DNA from: JADFOI01 sp965218935
GTDB lineage: Bacteria > Acidobacteriota > UBA6911 > RPQK01 > JADFOI01
Direction: 5' to 3'
Length of the DNA: 64,000 bases
NCBI GenBank assembly: GCA_965218935.1
Contig: CBDCMH010000004.1
Location: forward strand, 124,001 to 188,000
Shown one piece after another: positions 17,340-26,145 of the stretch (position 1 is its first letter; each line of letters opens with the position of its first letter). The notes under the pieces were generated by a model. That model saw only the letters and a list, made by a program, of their open reading frames with translations. It had not been told where the DNA came from and did not search any database. Both the position numbers and the translations under genes were made by a program.

Positions 17340-19106
17340 ATGAAAGGATTGGGCTTCGTGTCGGTCAAGCGGTGGGTTCAGGCGGGAATCAGCGGAGCGA
17401 TCCTGATGGGGATCACGGCCGGGCTACTGGGTCACGCCACCTTGCTGCGCACGGTGCCTCCGGCCAACTCGCGGTTGGAGCGGGCTCCCCCAAGGGTGGA
17501 ACTCCATTTTAGTGAAGGGATTGAGGAGATTTTCAATGGCGTGCAGATACTCAACCGCAATGGGTTGCCCGTGCACAACCTCCAGGCCACGCTGTCCCGG
17601 AACCGGCAAGAACTGTCGGTGGCACTCAAGAACGACACTCCCAACGGAATCTATACCGTCTCCTGGCGAGCCACTTCCTCGGACGGGCACCAAGTTGGGG
17701 GCAACTTCGGCTTCTCGGTGGGAGAGGAATTTCAGGCTTCGGGGATGGTTGCAGGCCAGCCCGAGATCGGAGAAAACTGGCCGGGCTTCTCCATGGCGCT
17801 CACCCGATGGCTCTACTTTCTGACGTTGATGGTTTTCGTGGGAGGATTTACCTTTGGCGCCATCATCCTGGTGCCGGTGATCAAGCACCCCGAGTTGGAG
17901 ATCCCGGCCGAAGTCTTGGCTGCGGTGCGGCGGCCCTTTCTCCGTTTCTTCCTGTGGAGTTGGGTGGTGCTTTTGGTGACAGCCCTTTTCAATTTACTTT
18001 TCAAGGCCGCGGCCATGGCCGACTCCACCTTGCTTGGGGCCGCAAGCGGGGACATCCTGAGGGCCGTGATCTCCTCGAGTCAATACGGGAGAATGTGGGC
18101 TCTGGGCGTCGTGGTCACCCTGGTCTCCGGAATTCTGTTCTGGCTGTATGGGTACATGTGGACGGCTCCCCAGGATATTTCCAAAAGTGCACTCTTGCTG
18201 TACCTGGGGACCGCGCTGGGAGCGGTTCTCTTTTTCACGGTTTCCAATTCAGGACACGCCGCAGCGGTCACCGAGTGGAGAGCCGTGGCTTTGAGCAGCG
18301 ATGTGCTTCACCTTATGGCCACGGCCATCTGGGTGGGCGGACTGATTCATCTGGTGCGGTTGATGCGATCGCTCTCGGCGGCCGAGCCGCCCCTGCGGGC
18401 TCAATTGCTGGGTGAGGTGGTTCCCCGCTTCTCTCGGATGACACAATTCTGTGTCTTGACCATCGTGCTCACCGGTGCCTATACCACCTGGATTCACATC
18501 CCCTCCTGGTCCTCATTTGTGACCACCTGGTACGGCTGGACGCTTCTGACCAAGATCCTCCTGGTCCTTCCGCTTCTGGCCATCGGAGCGGTGAACCTGC
18601 TGGTGATCAAGCCCCAACTGGGAAAAAGTCTCATTGAGCAGGGCGAGAAAGCTTTGGAAGCCAGCTTTGGCATATTGCAGCGTTTTCGTCCTCTGGTTCA
18701 GGCCGAAGTGGTCCTGGGTGTGGTCATCTTGTTGGTGGTTACGGTCTTAACCAACCTGTCTCCGGCTGCCACGGCGGCCTCCGGCGGACCCTCTCTGGTT
18801 TCCAACCGGAGCGACTTTGACATCACCCTGCAGATCGAGCCCAACCAGATCGGACACAATCAAGTCCAGGTACGGGTCAAGGACCAGGAAGGAAACTCGG
18901 TAGATCTGGAAAACGTTCTCCTGGATGTGATGATGACCGACATGGATATGCCCTGGCAGCGGCTCGAAGCCAGCCTCCAGGAGGACGGTTCTTATCGAAC
19001 AGAGGCCGTTTTAGGCATGGCAGGCAATTGGAGGGTTAACGTTCGCGTGATGAAGAAGGGCTCCTCCCGGCAGCAAACCGCCGTTTTCGATGACTATCTG
19101 CCCTAG
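17340..19106 (+). CDS. CopC-CopD copper protein with C-terminal YtkA-like domain
   Basis: Fusion protein of 588 residues, comparable to YcnJ. After a signal peptide comes a CopC-like copper-binding beta-barrel: HATLLRTVPPANSRLE with an N-terminal His after cleavage, then SSDGHQVGGNFGFSVG near residue 120. A CopD-like membrane part with about eight helices runs from about 155 to 460 (for example WLYFLTLMVFVGGFTFGAI). The C-terminal domain, DMDMPWQRLEASLQEDGSY to the end, resembles YtkA/FixH-type exported domains. Such fusions are linked to copper uptake or homeostasis, and YcnI, encoded convergently 190 bases downstream, is the usual neighbour. Divergent from fumC; the intergenic region holds two copies of AAGAATGTTCC (17178 and 17266). 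Confidence 0.9.
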   Translation: MKGLGFVSVKRWVQAGISGAILMGITAGLLGHATLLRTVPPANSRLERAPPRVELHFSEGIEEIFNGVQILNRNGLPVHNLQATLSRNRQELSVALKNDTPNGIYTVSWRATSSDGHQVGGNFGFSVGEEFQASGMVAGQPEIGENWPGFSMALTRWLYFLTLMVFVGGFTFGAIILVPVIKHPELEIPAEVLAAVRRPFLRFFLWSWVVLLVTALFNLLFKAAAMADSTLLGAASGDILRAVISSSQYGRMWALGVVVTLVSGILFWLYGYMWTAPQDISKSALLLYLGTALGAVLFFTVSNSGHAAAVTEWRAVALSSDVLHLMATAIWVGGLIHLVRLMRSLSAAEPPLRAQLLGEVVPRFSRMTQFCVLTIVLTGAYTTWIHIPSWSSFVTTWYGWTLLTKILLVLPLLAIGAVNLLVIKPQLGKSLIEQGEKALEASFGILQRFRPLVQAEVVLGVVILLVVTVLTNLSPAATAASGGPSLVSNRSDFDITLQIEPNQIGHNQVQVRVKDQEGNSVDLENVLLDVMMTDMDMPWQRLEASLQEDGSYRTEAVLGMAGNWRVNVRVMKKGSSRQQTAVFDDYLP

Positions 19107-19112
19107 GGCCGT

Positions 19113-19177
19113 AGCCGGGACTATTCATAAATTCTCTACTGCAGCAGCGAAACCATCCGCCCTGACTAATCCCGGCT
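19113..19177 (+). repeat. Family A dispersed repeat, copy 3
   Basis: GCCGGGACTATTCATAAAT then TCTCTACTGCAGCAGCGAAA and CATCCGCCCTGACT, starting 7 bases after the copC-copD stop. The same order of blocks is seen in copies 2 and 4. Confidence 0.75.
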
Positions 19178-19265
19178 TTGCCGTGCTGTCGTGGGAACGT
19201 GACAGAGCTGCCAGACTTCGGTTTGGGAGGTGCGCCCACAAATCTCTGTTTGTCAACGGGTTATA

Positions 19266-19285
19266 GGGCGCACGGCTGTGCGCCC
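19266..19285. repeat. GGGCGCACGGCTGTGCGCCC hairpin
   Basis: A 20-base near-perfect palindrome (GGGCGCACGG / GCTGTGCGCCC) followed by CCTACA, between the convergent copC-copD and ycnI-like genes. Such hairpins are common intergenic repeats in GC-rich genomes and would serve as a bidirectional terminator; no T run follows. Confidence 0.55.
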
Positions 19286-19296
19286 CTACAGGGAGC

Positions 19297-19887
19297 TTAG
19301 GCGCCGTTGTGGCCGTTTTTCCGATTGATGATCAGCACCAAACCTGCCCCGACCAGACCTCCAAGAAGCCCGCTCAGCCCCAGGTAGAAGGCCAGATTGG
19401 GGCCTCCCTCTTCTTCAACCAGCGTCAGTGCCACAGCGGGTTTTTCCGTACCTTCTTCATTGCGATCTTCCACCCAGGCCACCACACTTCCGTCAGAATA
19501 CGTCTGGTAGGCCTTGATCTGCTGCAGTCCCGTCAGCTTGGGCAGGGTGATGATCAGGTTGAACTGGATAAAGGAGTAGCCGGGAGCCTCAGCTCCTGAC
19601 CAGGTGACGCTCTTAATCCAGTCATCCTCGTCCCTTTCAATGCTCACATCCCAGAGTGGGTCCAGTTCCACCCGGTCCACCTGACCTCCCGCTTCCTTCC
19701 ATTCCGGTGGAATGAGGATCTTCAACTCTACCGTTGGGATGTCCTTCTCAACCGGTGCTCTGACGGCAAAGGAAACATGGTTCGTTCCGGAGATGCCCCG
19801 TCTTGGCGCCAGCCCCACATGGGCAAAGGCCTGGGCAGCAAAAAACGCTCCTATGGCCAACAAACAAGTGAAAAGTCTTAATCTCAT
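19297..19887 (-). CDS. YcnI-like (DUF1775) copper-binding exported protein
   Basis: Protein of 196 residues in the YcnI/DUF1775 family. Signal peptide to about residue 22 (..ALFAAQAFA) leaves an N-terminal His (HVGLAPRRG), which in YcnI binds Cu(II). Further family landmarks are TNHVSFAVRAPVEKDIPTVELKILIPPEW, the WDVSIERD segment, and SVTWSGAEAPGYSFIQFN. A C-terminal membrane helix (LGLSGLLGGLVGAGLVLII) anchors it. It is convergent with copC-copD, as in other bacteria where ycnI and ycnJ lie together. A promoter with TTGCGG (19940-19945) and TATAAT (19916-19921) lies before it; the insertion sequence ends about ten bases further upstream. Confidence 0.88.
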   Translation of the reverse strand: MRLRLFTCLLAIGAFFAAQAFAHVGLAPRRGISGTNHVSFAVRAPVEKDIPTVELKILIPPEWKEAGGQVDRVELDPLWDVSIERDEDDWIKSVTWSGAEAPGYSFIQFNLIITLPKLTGLQQIKAYQTYSDGSVVAWVEDRNEEGTEKPAVALTLVEEEGGPNLAFYLGLSGLLGGLVGAGLVLIINRKNGHNGA

Positions 19888-19915
19888 TTTGGTCCCCTGG
19901 TGATTCCTGAACCCG

Positions 19916-19945
19916 ATTATATGCCGACGAACCCATTACCCGCAA
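19916..19945 (-). promoter_or_regulatory. Promoter of the YcnI-like gene
   Basis: Reading the minus strand, TTGCGG (19940-19945) and a perfect TATAAT (19916-19921) are 18 bases apart, with the ATG at 19887. The insertion sequence starts at 19955, ten bases upstream of the -35, so any upstream control site has been displaced. Confidence 0.5.
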
Positions 19946-19954
19946 CAAGGCGAA

Positions 19955-21446
19955 TTGCCTCATCAAAAATCTATTCGAAATGGATACGTTGCCTCATTAA
20001 AAAATCTATTCGAAATTGCCTGGCCCTGAGCAGGGGAATAGAAGTGTCCTCCATGAAGGAATGGAGGGCACCAATGAGGTTAACGATGGCAGAAAAGCGT
20101 GTATTGATCAAAAGTTTTGTCCCCCGCTACCGGAAGAAGGGCAAGAAGGTGAAGGGGGAAGTGTTGACGGAGTTTACCCAAATGACGGGCTACAACCGCT
20201 GCTATGGAGCCTATCTGCTTCGCCACCAGGGCAAGCGGATCCGGTTGAGCCCCAAGCTGGTGGCGGTAGGGGATATCGGCAAGAGAGTACGGCGAGAGCG
20301 GGCCCGCAAATACGACCAGAAAGTTCTAAAGGCGCTGACGATGATCTGGGAGATACTGGACTATTTGTGTGGCAAACGTCTGGTCGCGATTTTGCCGGAA
20401 GTGGTACCCATTTTACAAAGACATGGGGAACTGAAAGTGGATGCCAGCACCCATGAGCGGTTGATGCAGATCAGCGCCGCCACCATCGATCGGCTGCTGG
20501 AGCCCGAAAGGTGCAAGCACCGTCTCAAAGGACGATCCGGAACCAAGCCGGGAACGCTGCTCAAACACCAGATTCCGATCAAGCGTTTCGCCGACTGGCA
20601 GGAGGATCGCCCCGGTTTTGTGGAAGTGGACCTGGTGGGCCATGAGGGAGGCCAGGGTCGGGGGGACTACCTTCAAACCCTGGATGTGACGGACGTGTAC
20701 ACGGGCTGGACAGAGGTCCGAGCGGTGCGCAATAAGGCCCAGGTGTGGGTCCTGGAAGCGATGAAGCTGCTTCAGAAGCGCTCGCCCTTCCCTTGGCTGG
20801 GGATGGCTTCGGACAACGGCAGCGAGTTCATCAACAAGCACTTGATTCGTTTTTGTGAGCAGGAAAAGATCAGCTTCAGCCGAACCCGCCCCTCGCGCAA
20901 GAATGACAACCCTTATGTGGAGCAGAAAAACTATTCGGTGGTTCGGCGGGCCGTGGGTTATGCTCGCTACGAGGGAGAGCGAGAACAGGAGCTGGTGAAC
21001 GAGTTGTACGATCGGCTGCGACTGCAGATCAACTTTTTCAAGCCGGTCATGAAGATGGTGGCCAAGCAACGTCGAGGGTCTCGGATCTGGAAAAAGTATG
21101 ATGTGCCGAAAACTCCCTACCGGAGGATCTGCGAGTCCCCTGAGGTGGCGGACAAGATCAAGCGGGAACTGGCCCGAGAGTATGAGAAGCTCAATCCGGC
21201 CCAGCTGGCACGGCAGATCGGCTGGCTTCAGAATTGCCTTTTGCTCAAACCGACTCCTGAGCAGAAGAAACGATGGGAAGCGGGCTGGATGTGAAAATCT
21301 TTCTCTTGCTGCAGGCTGCGGGTGTTGGGCAAGGGGTTGCCACTCCTCTGGTTGGTGCTTTTTACCACCACTTTTTGCAATCCCTTTCGGATAGATTCTT
21401 AGTGAGGCAACGAATACCCTTTGGAATAGATTTTTACGTGAGGCAA
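19955..21446 (+). mobile_element. Insertion sequence with doubled terminal repeats
   Basis: An element of about 1490 bases with a single transposase. Each end carries two related units of the pattern TTGCCTCAyyAAaAATCT followed by ATTCsAAA: left units at 19955 and 19989 (34 bases apart), right units (inverted) ending at 21410 and 21446 (36 apart). The outer units are taken as the ends. No target-site duplication is evident: the flanks read GCGAA on the left and CGGGC on the right. The element separates the ycnI-like gene's upstream region from a cohesin-like gene. Confidence 0.75.
20074..21294 (+). CDS. IS transposase with integrase (rve-type DDE) catalytic core
   Basis: Transposase of about 406 residues. 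An N-terminal helix-turn-helix region (VKGEVLTEFTQMTGYNRCYGAYLLR) is followed by the catalytic core: first Asp in FVEVDLVGHEGG, second in MASDNGSEFINKHLI, and the glutamate in KNDNPYVEQKNYSVVRRAVGY. The layout resembles IS elements of the IS481/IS3-like integrase group or ISNCY, where the exact family cannot be settled here. The frame is open back to 19900, but that part is outside the element; ATG 20074 has GGAGGG five bases before it and is the best start. The other candidate is ATG 20053. Confidence 0.9.
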   Translation: MRLTMAEKRVLIKSFVPRYRKKGKKVKGEVLTEFTQMTGYNRCYGAYLLRHQGKRIRLSPKLVAVGDIGKRVRRERARKYDQKVLKALTMIWEILDYLCGKRLVAILPEVVPILQRHGELKVDASTHERLMQISAATIDRLLEPERCKHRLKGRSGTKPGTLLKHQIPIKRFADWQEDRPGFVEVDLVGHEGGQGRGDYLQTLDVTDVYTGWTEVRAVRNKAQVWVLEAMKLLQKRSPFPWLGMASDNGSEFINKHLIRFCEQEKISFSRTRPSRKNDNPYVEQKNYSVVRRAVGYARYEGEREQELVNELYDRLRLQINFFKPVMKMVAKQRRGSRIWKKYDVPKTPYRRICESPEVADKIKRELAREYEKLNPAQLARQIGWLQNCLLLKPTPEQKKRWEAGWM

Positions 21447-21482
21447 CGGGCAAGTAGCCATGATAGAGTACCGATCGCGTAT

Positions 21483-22046
21483 ATGAGACCGATAAGAAGC
21501 AGCTCCCTGAGAAGAAGAATACTCCTTGGTGTCTTTCTTTTTTTTCTGAGTGCTCCAAAGGCCCGGATGGAGTCACAGGAAACCGACGTTCCCACCCTGA
21601 CCCTTTCTTTTGAGAAAACCATCGGGCAGGTCGGCCAGGAGGTTTCCCTGCCCCTCAAGATCACCTCCTTCACCCCTATAAAAGAGCCGTTCAAGATTAT
21701 TCTTCGTTTTCCACCCAGCAAGCTGGAATACACCAAGCTGGGTATCGGTCAGGGGCCACGCAAAGCGGGTTGGAAGCTCGAATCTGAGCTGAAAAAAGCT
21801 CCTATCGCCTTTGATATGCACTTTCTGGAGATTCTGGCTGAGCCGGGGGAGGGGGACTTTCTCCCCGAAGGCGGTGTGCTGGCTTTTGCTTACTTTAGGA
21901 TCCTGGAAGCGGATGTGGATCATGTGATCGAACTCTCTCCCAGTATCAAACAACTCGGAGAAGCGCCTCTAGAAGGGAAAACGGAACCCGCCCAAATCAC
22001 CGCCCTCCCGGCAGGAACTTTTGCCTGCTTCTTTTATATGCACTGA
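21483..22046 (+). CDS. Exported cohesin-domain-like protein
   Basis: Protein of 187 residues. A basic N-terminus (MRPIRSSSLRRRILLGVFLFFLSAPKARM) acts as signal peptide. The rest follows the cohesin pattern: TIGQVGQEVSLPLKITSFTPI, then ILRFPPSKLEYTKLGIG, a long middle and LAFAYFRILE near the end. This is the beta-sandwich fold that binds dockerins but is also widespread in proteins with no dockerin partner. The frame remains open back into the insertion sequence, whose right end is only 36 bases before this ATG; no good ribosome site precedes it, so the gene may have lost its own control region. Confidence 0.55.
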   Translation: MRPIRSSSLRRRILLGVFLFFLSAPKARMESQETDVPTLTLSFEKTIGQVGQEVSLPLKITSFTPIKEPFKIILRFPPSKLEYTKLGIGQGPRKAGWKLESELKKAPIAFDMHFLEILAEPGEGDFLPEGGVLAFAYFRILEADVDHVIELSPSIKQLGEAPLEGKTEPAQITALPAGTFACFFYMH

Positions 22047-22193
22047 AGCCTGCAAGAAAACGCCGCCCTTCTGTCCCCTTTGAGCCGTTCGTTTATGATC
22101 TGTTGTGGTTTCTACTGATGACCCGTACCAAGCGCTCCAACCTCAGGCACAGCGAGCCCGAATGCACAAGCACACGACAGGAGAACACACGAA

Positions 22194-24182
22194 TCACTGC
22201 AGAAAGGGCTGACCGATGTGCTCGACCTGAGCATCGGTGAAACTGTAAGCCGGCCCCACCGCAGGTATTCCAAAGTCCTGGGCCAGGGACTCCTGCAGCA
22301 CCACGATATCCCCCCCCAACAGGGTCATCAGCGGGCGGATTTTCAAAATGTCATCCACATCAATGGTGAAGTAGTCGCGATCGATGATCAGCATATCGGC
22401 GAATTTCCCCACTTCCAGCGACCCAATCTTATCCGGCTTCCTGACATAGTCTGCTGCCCAGGAGGTCCACATTTTCAGGGCGTGCACTCGATTGATGCGC
22501 TCATCCGGCTGCCACACCTTTCCATTGTACTTGCGAGTAATAGCCTGCCACAGCTGGTAAAAGGGAGGCTCCATTCCCGGCCCCACGCTGCCTTCTGAGG
22601 GTCGGTCAAAGGCTCCTCCGCCGTAATGCTGTCCCACCACCTTCACACCCGATTGGATCCAGGTACGGAAGGGTAAAATAAAGGACTCGATTTGGGGGCC
22701 ATAGTCGGCAATCCAGTCAGGAGCTTCATTGATGCGGCTGGGTCCACAGCTCAGGATGATTCCATACTCTTTCAATTTCTCGAGAATATCGGGCTGCTTC
22801 CCCACCAGAGTGCAATGCTCGGTCGTCATCCCCATCGCGCGAATCTCCTCCATGGATATCCCAGTATCGGCCCGGGCCCGATCGATCATCCTGAAATAGG
22901 CTCGGGCGGCTTCGCTGCCGACCATGTGCACCCCGGCCAACCGCCAACCCGACTTGAAGGCATTTTCCAGTGTGTCCCACATCAGATCACCCGGCTTGGG
23001 ACAGACTTCCCGCGACTTGATGTGGGCCGGAGCCTGGGTATCGGGTCCCGTGCACGACTCAGGGTACATCGAATCCCAGCGTTCGGAAGCCACCCCATCA
23101 ATCCAAAAGTAATCGTCTCCGATCCCCTGCAGGACGCCCGTTCGCCGATACATCTGTCGGGTCTGCTGAGGATCGGTAGGCATCCGGTGCACTTCATAGT
23201 GGGCGGCCAAGCGAAGAGGCATCTGTCCAAGACCGGCCAGTGTGGCATACCCACTCATGACCTTTGGGAAAGGAATACGGGTAGACAGGGTGGTCACTCC
23301 GATCGAGGAGAACTCTTCCCCGGTGAGCTTCAAGGCTTGGGCCAGAGTGTTCAAGGGCAGGCTCTGAAGAAAGAGTTCCCACGTGATGACAGACATCTCC
23401 TGGCTGCCCACCCAGCCGATGCCGGGAATGTCTTCGCCGATGGTATCCCCGTGCATGGTCTCCTGGATGGAAGCCGAGTATCCCGGCAGGAAGTCATTCA
23501 AGGCTTCCAGAGCTTGGGAATTGACCCAACCTCTAATGCCAGGTCTCACCAGAAGAGGATTCTCAGGTGTCCACAGATCCAGTGTCCTGCGCTCGGTCAG
23601 ACGTCGCGTAAACGCCCAGAAACTGGCTTCACTGGGTGCTTCGGGATGACCTGAAATACTCAGAACCACCCACTGGCCCGGATTGGCCTGGCGGACCGCC
23701 TCCTGGATCTTCTCTCGCATGAGGGCCTGAGTTTTTTCCAGGTCCCGCTCCGCCTGCATCGAGACCACAATCCCATTGGGGGGATACTTGAAGCCTAACC
23801 GGTCCAGATAGCGGGTGGCCTCACCGTAGATGTGCATATGGGGTTCAATGATTCCAGGAATCAGGGTGCGTCCCTTCAAATCGAGGACACTGGTGTCGGG
23901 TCCCGCCAGGGCCCTGATTTCCCCACTGGTCCCCAGCTTGATAATCGTGTCTCCCTTGACCGCGACGGCCTGGTAGACCCTTCCCACACTGCTGGAGGTG
24001 GACTTATCATCCATGCTCACTACCTTGCCGTTGACCAGCACCGTGTCGGCGTACCCGTGCTGGGCCACCTCAGGGGGAATTTGCTGGGCATGCAGCGGGG
24101 AGCTGAGCAAAATCAGCAGCGCCAGGCTACATGCGCTGCTGCAATGGTAGAGGATCGATCTCGTTTTGCCGGTTAAATTCAT
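22194..24182 (-). CDS. YtcJ-like amidohydrolase, exported
   Basis: Amidohydrolase-3 family protein of 662 residues, about the length of YtcJ-type enzymes, which have metal-dependent hydrolase cores of unknown substrate. Signal peptide at the start (YHCSSACSLALLILLSSPLHAQ). The metal-binding HxH is in GIIEPHMHIYGEA; further conserved histidines fall in AGVHMVGSEA, TTEHCTLVG and VVGQHYGGGAF, and the C-terminal catalytic-site motif is KIGSLEVGKFADMLIIDRDYF. ATG 24182 begins the signal peptide; the open frame extends 62 codons upstream but without similarity. Near the start (24320-24456) lie A/T-rich short oligonucleotide repeats. Confidence 0.85.
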   Translation of the reverse strand: MNLTGKTRSILYHCSSACSLALLILLSSPLHAQQIPPEVAQHGYADTVLVNGKVVSMDDKSTSSSVGRVYQAVAVKGDTIIKLGTSGEIRALAGPDTSVLDLKGRTLIPGIIEPHMHIYGEATRYLDRLGFKYPPNGIVVSMQAERDLEKTQALMREKIQEAVRQANPGQWVVLSISGHPEAPSEASFWAFTRRLTERRTLDLWTPENPLLVRPGIRGWVNSQALEALNDFLPGYSASIQETMHGDTIGEDIPGIGWVGSQEMSVITWELFLQSLPLNTLAQALKLTGEEFSSIGVTTLSTRIPFPKVMSGYATLAGLGQMPLRLAAHYEVHRMPTDPQQTRQMYRRTGVLQGIGDDYFWIDGVASERWDSMYPESCTGPDTQAPAHIKSREVCPKPGDLMWDTLENAFKSGWRLAGVHMVGSEAARAYFRMIDRARADTGISMEEIRAMGMTTEHCTLVGKQPDILEKLKEYGIILSCGPSRINEAPDWIADYGPQIESFILPFRTWIQSGVKVVGQHYGGGAFDRPSEGSVGPGMEPPFYQLWQAITRKYNGKVWQPDERINRVHALKMWTSWAADYVRKPDKIGSLEVGKFADMLIIDRDYFTIDVDDILKIRPLMTLLGGDIVVLQESLAQDFGIPAVGPAYSFTDAQVEHIGQPFLQ

Positions 24183-24319
24183 AGGGTTTCGGCTGGACCA
24201 AAAAACCGGAGTGTTCCCGGATTTCAGTCTGCCCCTCCTTCTCTTAACAAAGACCTCGTCTTCGGAGCCATGTGCTGCTCCATATCTTATCGGAGAAGAT
24301 GGGAAGGAGAAAGCAGAGG

Positions 24320-24456
24320 TTTGAAATAAGTTACAAATCTCAAATTTCAAACTCCAAATCACAAACAAAATTCGGTTTGAAACAGTTCATAAGACCAAAC
24401 TCAGAGGTTTTGAATTTGGAATTTGTGATTTGTAATTTGTTTCTGATTTGTCATTT
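24320..24456. repeat. A/T-rich short-word repeat tract (ttcaaa/atttgg words)
   Basis: Between the amidohydrolase and the MFS gene the sequence is built from words such as AAATCTCAAATTTCAAACTCC, and its inverse TTTGAATTTGGAATTTGTGA. The two halves are roughly complementary, forming a loose inverted repeat of over 100 bases. Similar words occur after a GC-rich hairpin at 30343, 33040 and 42408. Confidence 0.55.
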
Positions 24457-24462
24457 ACTCCG

Positions 24463-26010
24463 TCACTTCCTCCGTGCGTGCTGTTGAGCCGATCCCGCCG
24501 GGACCAGAAAGGCCGAAGCCAGAGCCAGAAGAGAAAAAATGAAACCGACAAAAAACACATCCTGCAAAGCCGTACCCAGAAGACCTTGTAACTTGGGTAA
24601 AAGAGTCGAGGAGATCTGAGCGCGGTTCAGGGGGTTCACGATGGCATCCGGGTGGCGGGCAACATAAGCAATCTGTTCAGTCTGTTCTGTCTCTTCCATA
24701 GCCGACAGTCCGGACATCATCTGGCCTGCCATGACGGCTCCCATGATGGCGATACCGATGGAAGCCCCAATGCTCCGAAAGAACTGGGTTGCCGAAGTGG
24801 CAATCCCCAGGGAGCTGCGAGGGAACCGGCTCTGAACGGCAATGAGCATGGAGACCATGCTCAGTCCCATTCCCACGCCCATGAGAACCAACACCATCGC
24901 TAACTCCAGAGGAGAGACCTGGACGGTGACCCGGCTGAGCAGGAAAAACCCGATGCTCAGGGAAACCATACCCGTGATGACCGTTCTCCGGTACCCCACA
25001 ATGAGAATCAAACGCCCTCCTACAATGGAGAAAACCACCCACCCCAGCATCAGCGGGGTGATGGCCCATCCAGCCTCGGTTGCCCCTGTGCCCTGCACCC
25101 CCTGGACAAAGAGGGGGATAAAAGAAATCGCTCCGAAGAGGGCCATGCCACTAAATAAACCATTGAGTGCGGCGGCGGAAAAAATCCGATCGTTAAAAAG
25201 GTGTAAGGGCAAGATGGGGTCGACGGTTTTTCTTTGCTGGAAAATAAATAGGACCAAGAGAATTCCCGCTGTGACCAGGGTCAGATACTGTCCCGGGCTT
25301 GGCTCACCGCCTCTGAGTTGATCCAGACTGATGAGAAGGAGGGAAAGAGAAACGATCAAAACCAGGACTCCCACGTAGTCCACCCGGCTGGCGCGGCGGG
25401 TCCTGGGTTCAACCAGTGCCAGAGCAATGATGGCCCCGGCCAAGAGGCCAAAGGGAAAATTGAGAAAAAACACCCATCGCCAGGAAAAGTGGTCGGTAAT
25501 GAGTCCCCCCAGCAGGGGCCCGACGATACTGCTGAGTCCCCAGACACCGCTGAACCAGCCCTGCATGCGGGCACGACGCTCCAGAGAGTAGATGTCCCCG
25601 ATAATGGTCATTCCCAGGGGGAGCAGGGCTCCCGCCCCTAAACCCTGAATGGCTCGAAAGGCGATCAGTTGCACCATCGACTGACTCAGACCGCAAAGAA
25701 CCGAACCGCCGACAAACAATCCGATGCCGGCGATATAAAATAGGCGTCGCCCATAGTAATCGGAAAGACGTCCCCAAAGCGGAACAGTCACGGTGGCCGT
25801 CAGGAAGTAGATCGAGTACACCCAACTGTAAAGCTCAAGTCCTCCGAGACTTGAAATGACGGTGGGCATGGCCGTCACCACCGCTGTCGCCTCCAAAGCG
25901 CTGAGGAAGAGTCCCATCATGACCCCTGAGGTAATCCAGGCTCTCCGCTGCGGCGTCAACTTCAATGGGCCCAACAACTCCTCTAGATTTGTGGGTGTGT
26001 CTGATAACAT
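24463..26010 (-). CDS. MFS drug exporter, DHA2 (14-helix) type
   Basis: Proton-driven efflux transporter of 515 residues with about 14 membrane helices, like EmrB/QacA. Motif A is GRLSDYYGRRL; motif C, the antiporter motif, is SGVWGLSSIVGPLLGGLI; ALEATAVVTAMPTVISSLGG and WVYSIYFLTATVTVPLWG are the usual start of helices 1-2. ATG 26010 is preferred over a further 28 in-frame codons because the earlier segment (PCSSQIGQVTAFPWPCYNPVSM) has no resemblance to a transporter. A TATAAT lies 9 bases before the ATG. Substrate unknown. Confidence 0.9.
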   Translation of the reverse strand: MLSDTPTNLEELLGPLKLTPQRRAWITSGVMMGLFLSALEATAVVTAMPTVISSLGGLELYSWVYSIYFLTATVTVPLWGRLSDYYGRRLFYIAGIGLFVGGSVLCGLSQSMVQLIAFRAIQGLGAGALLPLGMTIIGDIYSLERRARMQGWFSGVWGLSSIVGPLLGGLITDHFSWRWVFFLNFPFGLLAGAIIALALVEPRTRRASRVDYVGVLVLIVSLSLLLISLDQLRGGEPSPGQYLTLVTAGILLVLFIFQQRKTVDPILPLHLFNDRIFSAAALNGLFSGMALFGAISFIPLFVQGVQGTGATEAGWAITPLMLGWVVFSIVGGRLILIVGYRRTVITGMVSLSIGFFLLSRVTVQVSPLELAMVLVLMGVGMGLSMVSMLIAVQSRFPRSSLGIATSATQFFRSIGASIGIAIMGAVMAGQMMSGLSAMEETEQTEQIAYVARHPDAIVNPLNRAQISSTLLPKLQGLLGTALQDVFFVGFIFSLLALASAFLVPAGSAQQHARRK

Positions 26011-26019
26011 GGAGACGGG

Positions 26020-26025
26020 ATTATA
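26020..26025 (-). promoter_or_regulatory. -10 box for the DHA2 exporter, near-leaderless
   Basis: TATAAT on the minus strand, only nine bases before the preferred ATG at 26010, implies a transcript with almost no leader. The matching -35 (TTACGG at 26043-26048) is weak. Confidence 0.35.
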
Positions 26026-26145
26026 GCAGGGCCACGGGAAGGCCGTAACTTGCCCGATCTGACTGGAGCATGGTAGGCTGGCCGGATTATTCATAGGTTT
26101 GTCCCGGCTTCAACCGGGCAACGCTCACTTTGGAACAACTCGATA

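Noticed and set aside
26083..26145. BirA operator upstream of bioB
   Set aside because: The GC hairpin there does not match the BirA consensus palindrome.
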